This document shows, piece by piece, positions 1 to 4,869 of a DNA stretch of 22,537 nt. The translations under genes and the position numbers were made by a program. Each line of letters begins with the position of its first letter. Position 1 is the stretch's first letter. The notes under the pieces were generated by a model. The model had not been told where the DNA came from. It made no database searches and saw only the letters and a program-made list of their open reading frames with translations. Source of the DNA: Burkholderiales bacterium (lineage in GTDB: Bacteria > Pseudomonadota > Gammaproteobacteria > Burkholderiales > Burkholderiaceae_C); NCBI GenBank assembly GCA_028869035.1, contig JAGWTL010000006.1:1-22537 (forward strand), read 5' to 3'.

Positions 1-244
1 TGTTGTCGTAGCCGATGCGCTTGATGGTGTCGCGCGCGACCTGGATGTAGTCCACGTGCGCGTTGGTGGTGATCTCGCCGGCCAGCACCACCAGACCGGT
101 GTTGCACAGGGTCTCGGCGGCCACGCGGCTGCGCGGGTCCTGCTTGAAGATCGCGTCCAGGATGGCATCGGAGACCTGGTCCGAAACCTTGTCAGGATGG
201 CCTTCGGAAACGGACTCGGAAGTGAAGAGGTAATCGTTCGCCAT
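1..244 (-). CDS. metK: S-adenosylmethionine synthetase, N-terminal part (cut by window edge)
   Basis: The first 81 codons read MANDYLFTSESVSEGHPDKV and continue to ...TTNAHVDYIQVARDTIKRIGYDN, where the window begins. This is the N-terminal domain of methionine adenosyltransferase, the cytosolic enzyme that makes S-adenosylmethionine from methionine and ATP. The SEGHPDK segment (residues 13-19) is the ATP/methionine-binding signature of the family. The family is about 390 residues long, so roughly four fifths lies outside the window. The ATG at 244-242 is preceded by GGAG at a good distance (minus-strand TTTTGGAGTTTATTC), which fixes the start. It is divergent from the acyltransferase pair beginning at 418. 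The upstream region is structured and is described separately. Identification is secure; only the truncation limits it. Confidence 0.97.
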   Translation of the reverse strand, partial: MANDYLFTSESVSEGHPDKVSDQVSDAILDAIFKQDPRSRVAAETLCNTGLVVLAGEITTNAHVDYIQVARDTIKRIGYDN

Positions 245-412
245 TGAATAAACTCCAAAATTGATTGTCAGGCGCGTTGCCTGGGCTGGGAGCTTCGGCG
301 AACGCTTTAGCAGAGGTGTCATGAATGACGGCACAATCGTTCCCTTTCGGGGTGGCGGCCTGTGCCTGTCGCCCTGCAAGTAGTTCCGTAACTCGGCGAC
401 GCCCGCATTTTA
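245..412 (-). promoter_or_regulatory. metK promoter and structured 5' leader
   Basis: On the minus strand a TAAAAT -10-like box lies at 412-407, giving a predicted leader of about 155 nt before the metK ATG. The leader contains three inverted repeats. GGCACA (366-361) pairs with TGTGCC (335-330) and encloses CCC-GAAA-GGG (351-342), a GNRA-type tetraloop hairpin. GTCA/TGAC (329-318) has a 4-nt loop. CAGGC/GCCTG (283-269) lies just before the ribosome binding site. No clear -35 box is visible. The structures are read directly from sequence; a regulatory role is inference. Confidence 0.4.
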
Positions 413-417
413 TCCGA

Positions 418-1248
418 ATGATGGTCCTTTTTCGCATCCTGTCCTGGCTGCCCCTGTGGGTCTTGCACGGCATCGGCTGGGGCCTGGGTTGGCTGGTCTT
501 TGCCCTGTCTCCTACCTACCGGCGGCGTTTCCTGGCGAATTGCGCACAAGCCGGCCTGACCTGGCGGCAGTGCCGTGGCGCCGTGGGCCAGGCCGGGCAA
601 CTGGTGGCGGAATTGCCGCGCCTGTGGTTCGGGCGACCCGTGCCCGTGACCTGGGAGGGGGGTGAGCATGTCCTGCAGGCCCTGACCGCGGGGCGTGCCA
701 TAGTTTTCCTGACTCCTCACATGGGCAGTTTTGAGGTGACGGCCCAGGACTATGCCGTACGTTTTGGCGCCATGCAGCCCATCACCGTCCTGTTTCGCCC
801 TTCGCGTCAGCCGGCGTTGCGCACACTGGTGGCCACGGCGCGCCAGCGCCCCCATCTGCAGACTGCGCCCACCACCTTGGCGGGGGTCAAGCAACTGATC
901 AAGGCGCTGCGCCAGGGGCAGTCGGTCGGCCTGCTGCCGGACCAGGTGCCGCCGCAGGGCCTGGGTGTCTGGGCGCCGTTTTATGGCCGCGAGGCCTACA
1001 CCATGACCCTTTCGGCCCGGCTGGCGCAGCAGACCGGTGCGGTGGTGCTGCTGGCCTGGGGCGAACGCCTGCCCCGGGGGCGTGGTTACACCGTGCATGT
1101 GCAGCCCCTGGGCACGTCACTGCCGTCCGATCCGCAGGCTGCCGCGACGGTGATCAACCAGGCCATGGAGCAGGTGATCGCCACCTGTCCGCAGCAATAC
1201 CTCTGGGCTTACGCCCGCTACAAGCAGCCGCGCGAGGAAGGACTGTGA
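418..1248 (+). CDS. LpxL/HtrB-family lysophospholipid (lipid A) acyltransferase, first copy
   Basis: This 276-residue protein belongs to the bacterial lipid A acyltransferase family, which transfers a secondary acyl chain from acyl-ACP to lipid A at the inner membrane. The N-terminus is hydrophobic (residues 3-30, FRILSWLPLWVLHGIGWGLG) and should anchor it to the membrane. The HX4E catalytic motif is HMGSFE, with His101 and Glu106. Later family blocks are LLPDQVPPQGLGVWAPFYG and a C-terminal QQYLWAYARYK. Paired ATGs occur at 418 and 421; an in-frame ATG at 325 would add 32 residues unlike the family and would run into the metK leader. No Shine-Dalgarno sequence is visible. It overlaps the next gene at TGATG. 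Which acyl position it modifies cannot be told from sequence, so no lpxL/lpxM symbol is given. Confidence 0.9.
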   Translation: MMVLFRILSWLPLWVLHGIGWGLGWLVFALSPTYRRRFLANCAQAGLTWRQCRGAVGQAGQLVAELPRLWFGRPVPVTWEGGEHVLQALTAGRAIVFLTPHMGSFEVTAQDYAVRFGAMQPITVLFRPSRQPALRTLVATARQRPHLQTAPTTLAGVKQLIKALRQGQSVGLLPDQVPPQGLGVWAPFYGREAYTMTLSARLAQQTGAVVLLAWGERLPRGRGYTVHVQPLGTSLPSDPQAAATVINQAMEQVIATCPQQYLWAYARYKQPREEGL

Positions 1249-2111
1249 TGCAACATCCAGGTGTTCTCTTCATGGGCCTGATCGCGCCCCTGCCGCTGTC
1301 CTGGGTGCGGGCCCTGGGCACGCTGGTGGGGCTGGTGCTGTATGTGCTGGCCGTGCCGCGTCGCCGTGTGGTGATGAGCAATCTGGCCCTGTGTTTTCCG
1401 GGCCATCCCCTGGAGGAGCGCCGGCGCTGGGCACGCGAGTGTTTTGTACATTTCACCCAGGCCTGGTTCGACCGTTCCTGGCTCTGGAACGGCAAGCCGG
1501 AGGTGCTGCGCCAACGCCTGCTTGTCAAGGGGGCCGTGCATGAATTGCAAGGCAAGGAGCCGACGGTGATCTTTGCACCGCATTTCTTCGGGCTGGATGC
1601 GGCGGGCACGGCGATCAACCAGCAGTCCGGCCGGTCCATGGTCAGCATCTACACGCCCCAGCGCAACAAGGCCGTGGACCAGTGGCTGCACGACGGACGG
1701 CGCCGTTTCGGCAATCTGCAACTGTTCTATCGTGACCAGGGTGTCAAGTCCATCGTCGCGGGTTTGCGCGGGGGCGCCCTGCTTTACCTGCTGTCGGACA
1801 TGAACTTCGGGCCCGAGGAGTCGATCTTCGTGCCCTTCTACGGCGTGCCGGCGGCCACCGTGCCCTCCTTGCCGCGTTTTGCCCGCCTGGGGCGGGCCAA
1901 GGTGGTTCCGGTGACGGCGCGCATCACGCCGCAGGGTTATGACATCGAGGTGCATCCGGCCTGGAAGGACTATCCGAGCGCCGATGTGCAGGCCGATACG
2001 GCCTACATGAACCACTGGCTGGAGGGTGTCATCAACACCATGCCCTCGCAGTACTACTGGGTGCACAAGCGCTTCAAGACCCGGCCGCCGGGGGAGCCCT
2101 CGGTTTACTGA
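1248..2111 (+). CDS. LpxL/HtrB-family lipid A acyltransferase, second copy
   Basis: This 287-residue protein is of the same family as its upstream neighbour but clearly diverged from it. The catalytic motif is HFFGLD (His112, Asp117), the HX4D version. Further family blocks are YTPQRNKAVDQWL, LLSDMNFGPEESIFVPFYG and the C-terminal MPSQYYWVHKRFKTRPPGE. Residues about 7-30 are hydrophobic (LFMGLIAPLPLSWVRALGTL), consistent with an inner-membrane anchor. The ATG at 1248 shares one base with the preceding stop codon (TGATG), so the pair is probably translationally coupled; a GTG at 1245 would add one residue. Two tandem copies beside metK is an arrangement I know from Burkholderiales, where they supply two secondary acyl chains of lipid A. 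The stop codon lies 1 nt before the inverted-repeat element. Confidence 0.92.
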   Translation: MQHPGVLFMGLIAPLPLSWVRALGTLVGLVLYVLAVPRRRVVMSNLALCFPGHPLEERRRWARECFVHFTQAWFDRSWLWNGKPEVLRQRLLVKGAVHELQGKEPTVIFAPHFFGLDAAGTAINQQSGRSMVSIYTPQRNKAVDQWLHDGRRRFGNLQLFYRDQGVKSIVAGLRGGALLYLLSDMNFGPEESIFVPFYGVPAATVPSLPRFARLGRAKVVPVTARITPQGYDIEVHPAWKDYPSADVQADTAYMNHWLEGVINTMPSQYYWVHKRFKTRPPGEPSVY

Positions 2112-2113
2112 GA

Positions 2114-2144
2114 GGGTGAGGCTGCGTAACTCCCACCATGCGCG
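2114..2144 (+). repeat. Left terminal inverted repeat
   Basis: The arm begins GGGTGAGGCTGCGTAACTC and continues to 2144. It matches the reverse complement of 2357-2387 at 28 of 31 positions; mismatches are at 2124, 2133 and 2138. It starts 2 nt after the stop codon of the second acyltransferase gene. Confidence 0.75.
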
Positions 2145-2246
2145 TTCGAATCCAAAACGGGATGATTTGACCACCAACACCACGCAGCGTGTGCCGACAG
2201 CACACGCAAGGGGTTTGGTGGGCAAAGGGCCCGTTTTGGTTCGAAC
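2144..2246 (+). repeat. Large nested hairpin A inside the element
   Basis: The outer stem pairs GTTCGAATCCAAAACGGG (2144-2161) with CCCGTTTTGGTTCGAAC (2230-2246), with one bulged base. Inside it CCACCAA (2171-2177) pairs with TTGGTGG (2215-2221), and CGTGTGC (2188-2194) pairs with GCACACG (2200-2206) around a 5-nt loop. All three helices are collinear, so the segment folds as one long interrupted hairpin. Confidence 0.7.
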
Positions 2247-2255
2247 CCGGAGGGG

Positions 2256-2355
2256 CGTGGTTTTGCGGGCGATCCGCGGCGTTGCAAAACCCAAGGCAAG
2301 CCGTCCTGGCTTGCCTTGGGTTTTGCGCCTTGCGGCTCATCCCGCAAAAGCCACG
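2256..2355 (+). repeat. Large nested hairpin B inside the element
   Basis: The outer stem pairs CGTGGTTTTGCGGG (2256-2269) with CCCGCAAAAGCCACG (2341-2355), with one bulge. CCGC (2274-2277) can pair with GCGG (2332-2335). The core is the perfect 19-bp stem annotated at 2284-2326. Confidence 0.7.
2284..2326. terminator. Perfect 19-bp stem-loop, possible bidirectional terminator
   Basis: GCAAAACCCAAGGCAAGCC (2284-2302) is exactly complementary to 2308-2326, with loop GTCCT. The 3' arm contains GGGTTTTGC, and the same is true on the other strand, so each strand reads a strong hairpin ending in a short T run. It sits between convergent genes that have no other terminator. Termination is inferred; no long U tract follows. 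Confidence 0.4.
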
Positions 2356-2356
2356 C

Positions 2357-2387
2357 CGCGCACGGTGCGAGTTACGTAGCCTCACCC
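2357..2387 (-). repeat. Right terminal inverted repeat
   Basis: This is the partner of 2114-2144, ending GAGTTACGTAGCCTCACCC on the plus strand. Its outer 6 nt (2382-2387) encode the last glycine and the stop codon of the hydrolase gene on the minus strand. Confidence 0.75.
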
Positions 2388-3287
2388 TAGAAAGCACTGC
2401 AGCGAGGCGATCACGCGCTGCGGCTGCTCATGCACGATCCAGTGCGTGGCGTCCGGCACGGTTTCCAGCGTGAGTCGCGGGATGTAGTCGTCCAGCCCAT
2501 CGATCAGTTCGGGCGGCAGCGCGGTATCACCCAGGGCCCAGAGCACGAGCGTGGGCAGGGGGATGGTGAGCATCGCGCGCGGCAGTTCGATGGCGCTGGC
2601 GGCCGGGTCCTCGGCGCGCGGCGGGCGCAGCGGTGAGGCGCGGTAGTAATTGCAGCCGCCGCTCAGGCCCTGGTCCCAGACGGCGCGGTAACGGGCCTTC
2701 ATGTCATCGGTGAGCCAGCCAAAGCCGTCAGCTCCGGCGCCCATGCCCAGGAAAAAGTCCCAAAGGCGGCGGTAGTCGTTCTCGGCCAGCAGCTTTTCGG
2801 CGTCGGGACGGATCAGGAAGTTCATGTAGGCGCTGGCGGCCTGCTGCTTCGGATTGCTTTTGAGCTCGCGCAGGAAGGCGCCCGGGTGCGGCGAGTTGAC
2901 GATGGCCAGCTTCGCGCTCAGTTGCGGCAGCTGGTTGGCCAGGTTCCAGGCCACGGCGCCGCCCCAGTCGTGCGCGATCAGGCAGGCCAGAGGGGCGCTA
3001 CCGGCTTCGATGGCGATCAGGGCCGCGATGTCCTGCACCAGATGTTTGGCCCGGTAGGCTGCCACGTCGGCTGGCGCGCTGGATTGTTCGTAGCCGCGCA
3101 GATTGGGCGCCACGCAACGGTAGCCGCCGTTTTCAGGTCGCGCGAAATGAACCAGCAGCTCGTCCCAGACAAAAGCGGCTTCGGGAAATCCGTGCAGAAA
3201 AAGCAGGACCGGTCGGCCACGTTCGCCCGCAGCGCGACAGCTCAGGGTGATGCCGTGCGGCAGCGGCTGCAGCCAGGTCTCGATCAT
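2382..3287 (-). CDS. Alpha/beta hydrolase, epoxide hydrolase-like
   Basis: This 301-residue cytosolic alpha/beta-hydrolase has the epoxide hydrolase/haloacid dehalogenase style of active site. HGFPE (32-36) forms the oxyanion side. AHDWGG (105-110) carries the nucleophile Asp107, an Asp rather than the Ser of esterases. ALGD places the acid at Asp254, and DATHW the catalytic His at 282. Cap-domain residues NYYRAS (from 213) could supply the tyrosines that activate epoxides. The family attacks epoxides or C-halogen bonds through an ester intermediate, but the substrate cannot be read from sequence. Its ATG overlaps the engB stop codon by 4 nt (ATGA), so it is probably co-expressed with engB. 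The last Gly codon and stop lie within the end of the repeat element, so the C-terminus may have been reshaped by its insertion. Confidence 0.88.
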   Translation of the reverse strand: MIETWLQPLPHGITLSCRAAGERGRPVLLFLHGFPEAAFVWDELLVHFARPENGGYRCVAPNLRGYEQSSAPADVAAYRAKHLVQDIAALIAIEAGSAPLACLIAHDWGGAVAWNLANQLPQLSAKLAIVNSPHPGAFLRELKSNPKQQAASAYMNFLIRPDAEKLLAENDYRRLWDFFLGMGAGADGFGWLTDDMKARYRAVWDQGLSGGCNYYRASPLRPPRAEDPAASAIELPRAMLTIPLPTLVLWALGDTALPPELIDGLDDYIPRLTLETVPDATHWIVHEQPQRVIASLQCFLG

Positions 3288-3988
3288 GCCGGCCCGGTCG
3301 CAGCGTCAGGGTGCGCCCACTGCCACAGCAGCTGCGCGACGTCCTCGATACCGGTGCGTTTGGTGGCCGAGAACAGGCGCACCTCACCGCCGCCGGCCTG
3401 CAGCGCCATGATGGACAGGGCCTTGGCCCCTTCGCTGCGTGTGAGTTTGTCGGCCTTGGTCAGGATGACCAGGAATTTCAGGCCTTCCTCGACGCGCGGA
3501 CGGATCACCTCGAGCAGGACCTGGTCCAGCTCGGTCAGGCCGTGGCGCGGATCGCACATCAGCACGATGGCCTTGAGGTTTTCGCGTGTGACCAGGTAGT
3601 TGGCCATGACCTGCTGCCAGCGGATCTTGTCCTGCTTGGGCACCGCGGCGTAGCCATAACCCGGCAGGTCGGTCAGCACGGCATCGGTGATGCCCTGTTT
3701 GCCCAGGGCGAACAGGTTGATGTGCTGCGTGCGCCCGGGCTTCTTGGAGGCGAAGGCCAGCTGGTTTTGCTGGGTCAGGGTGTTGATGCAGGTCGATTTG
3801 CCGGCGTTGGAGCGGCCGACAAAGGCAATTTCCGGCACATCCAGCGCGGGCAGGAAATGCAGCTCGGGCGCCGTGGTCAGGAAGCGGGCCGTGTGCAGCC
3901 AGCCCAGGGCCTGGACGGCCCTCGGGCTGGGGGGGGCGGGCTTGCCGCCCTGGCGGGCCGCGGCGGCAGTTTTGGAGGGGGGGGTCAT
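3284..3988 (-). CDS. engB: Ribosome biogenesis GTPase EngB (YihA/YsxC)
   Basis: This 234-residue TRAFAC-class small GTPase is needed for late assembly of the large ribosomal subunit. Its G motifs are in order: G1 GRSNAGKS (58-65), switch GRTQ (85-88), G3 DLPG (107-110) followed by YGYA, G4 TKAD (177-180) and a late SATKRTG. The GRSNAGKST form of the P-loop and the GRTQHIN block are specific to EngB. I chose the ATG at 3988 (MTPPSKTAAAAR); an ATG at 4018 would add ten residues and run closer to the divergent promoter. Neither start has a clear Shine-Dalgarno sequence. The basic, Pro/Ala-rich N-terminal 25 residues are common in betaproteobacterial EngB. It is divergent from cytochrome c4 and coupled to the downstream hydrolase. 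Confidence 0.95.
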   Translation of the reverse strand: MTPPSKTAAAARQGGKPAPPSPRAVQALGWLHTARFLTTAPELHFLPALDVPEIAFVGRSNAGKSTCINTLTQQNQLAFASKKPGRTQHINLFALGKQGITDAVLTDLPGYGYAAVPKQDKIRWQQVMANYLVTRENLKAIVLMCDPRHGLTELDQVLLEVIRPRVEEGLKFLVILTKADKLTRSEGAKALSIMALQAGGGEVRLFSATKRTGIEDVAQLLWQWAHPDAATGPA

Positions 3989-4020
3989 GAGGTGATGGTG
4001 AAGTGCCCGGACCTGCATTG

Positions 4021-4026
4021 TAGAAT
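4021..4026 (+). promoter_or_regulatory. Possible -10 box for cytochrome c4 gene
   Basis: TAGAAT lies 39 nt before the cytochrome ATG in the 77-bp divergent gap with engB. The -35 region is not recognisable at 16-18 nt spacing, so this is a weak call made on -10 likeness and position. Confidence 0.3.
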
Positions 4027-4065
4027 CGGGCAGTTTTGCTCCAACTACACCCGAACCGAACCACC

Positions 4066-4686
4066 ATGAAGTTGCTTGCCCCCCTGATGTTGGCTGCCGT
4101 GCTGGCAGCGCCCGCCTTCGCTGCCGAGGATGCCAAGGCGCCGGCCAAGCCCGACCTGGCCAAGGGCGAAGCCAGGTTCACCGCGGTCTGTGCCGCCTGT
4201 CACGGCGCCGACGGTAACTCCGGCATCCCGGCCAACCCCAAATTGGCTCAGCAGCACCCCCAGTACCTGGTCAAGCAGCTGCAGGAGTTCAAGTCCGGCA
4301 AGCGCAACAGCGCCGTGATGAAGGGTTTCGCCTCGGTGCTCAGCGACGAGGACATGATGGACATAGGCGCCTGGCTGGCCGCGCAGAAGGCCAAGCCGGG
4401 TTTCGCCAAGGACAAGGAACTGGTGGCCCTGGGTGAACGCATCTACCGCGGCGGCATCCCCGACCGCCAGATCGCGGCCTGTGCTGGCTGCCACAGCCCC
4501 AACGGCGCCGGCATTCCGGCCCAGTACCCGCGCCTGAGCGGCCAGCATGCCGACTACACCTTGACCCAGTTGCAGTCCTTCCGCGACGGCGTGCGCAAGA
4601 ACAGCTTGCCCATGACCCAGGTGGCGGCCAAGATGAACGATCGCGAAATCAAGGCCGTTGCAGATTACATCGCCGGCCTGCGTTGA
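4066..4686 (+). CDS. Periplasmic di-heme cytochrome c4
   Basis: The 206-residue precursor has a signal peptide MKLLAPLMLAAVLAAPAFA, predicted to be cleaved near residue 19. Two c-type heme sites follow, CAACH (42-46) and CAGCH (139-143), in two homologous halves of about 90 residues. Probable axial methionines are Met85 (NSAVMKGFA) and Met183 (NSLPMTQVA). This two-domain layout and length are those of cytochrome c4, a periplasmic electron carrier that passes electrons from the bc1 complex towards terminal oxidases. The ATG at 4066 is chosen because it starts the signal peptide; an upstream in-frame start at 4036 would put ten polar residues before it. It lies upstream of resB-ccsB, whose products attach heme to such proteins. 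No Shine-Dalgarno sequence is evident. Confidence 0.93.
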   Translation: MKLLAPLMLAAVLAAPAFAAEDAKAPAKPDLAKGEARFTAVCAACHGADGNSGIPANPKLAQQHPQYLVKQLQEFKSGKRNSAVMKGFASVLSDEDMMDIGAWLAAQKAKPGFAKDKELVALGERIYRGGIPDRQIAACAGCHSPNGAGIPAQYPRLSGQHADYTLTQLQSFRDGVRKNSLPMTQVAAKMNDREIKAVADYIAGLR

Positions 4687-4723
4687 TCGCAATACGCTTG
4701 CAGATTGCCGGGTTTCAACCGGC

Positions 4724-4777
4724 ATGAATAAGCACGGGGTGATATTTGGTTCACAATGCTGGCTGAATGCCCGCTGA
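4724..4777 (+). other. Short upstream ORF in the resB leader (speculative)
   Basis: A 17-codon frame reads MNKHGVIFGSQCWLNAR and stops at 4775-4777, 32 nt before the terminator hairpin. There is no visible Shine-Dalgarno sequence, and a frame of this length can occur by chance. It is listed only because it sits in a leader that ends in an intrinsic terminator. Confidence 0.12.
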
Positions 4778-4809
4778 CGGAACCCTGCAGCTTCCAGGTA
4801 CTCCTACCC

Positions 4810-4847
4810 AGGCGGGTCTTTGCATGAAGACCCGCCTTTTGTTTTTT
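4810..4847 (+). terminator. Intrinsic terminator just upstream of resB
   Basis: AGGCGGGTCTT (4810-4820) pairs perfectly with AAGACCCGCCT (4827-4837) around the loop TGCATG, and TTTGTTTTTT follows. This is a textbook Rho-independent terminator, 123 nt after the cytochrome c4 stop codon and 22 nt before the resB start codon. It either ends the cytochrome transcript or acts as an attenuator for resB. Confidence 0.85.
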
Positions 4848-4869
4848 GCAGACCGCAGCCACTAACACC

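Larger units (their letters stand above)
2113..2388. mobile_element. MITE-like non-coding element with 31-bp terminal inverted repeats
   Basis: The whole gap between two convergent genes is one palindromic element of 276 bp. The outermost bases (A2113/T2388) and 31-bp arms (2114-2144 and 2357-2387) are complementary with three mismatches. The interior holds two large independent hairpins (2144-2246 and 2256-2355). The only open frames inside are short overlapping reading frames created by the inverted repeats, so I consider it non-coding and see no transposase. An AG dinucleotide flanks both ends (2111-2112 and 2389-2390), too short to prove a target-site duplication. The architecture matches a miniature inverted-repeat transposable element or another dispersed structured repeat. 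Only one copy is present here, so mobility is inference. Confidence 0.6.

Noticed and set aside
260..330. A SAM-II-type riboswitch before metK, suggested by GCTAAA at 311-306
   Set aside because: The motif lies about 60 nt before the start codon instead of next to the ribosome binding site, and the required pseudoknot partner sequences are not visible.
325..417. An extended N-terminus for the first acyltransferase from ATG 325
   Set aside because: The added residues are Cys/Arg/Ser-rich, unlike the family, and the segment coincides with the structured metK leader and promoter.
2141..2250. A tRNA gene suggested by GTTCGAATCC and GGTTCGAACCC
   Set aside because: No cloverleaf can be built: the sequences flanking the T-loop-like words do not form a 5-bp T stem, and there is no anticodon arm or CCA-bearing acceptor stem.
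2026..2473. Several small open frames on both strands within the repeat element
   Set aside because: They arise from the inverted repeats in multiple frames, overlap each other, lack ribosome binding sites and show no protein-like pattern.
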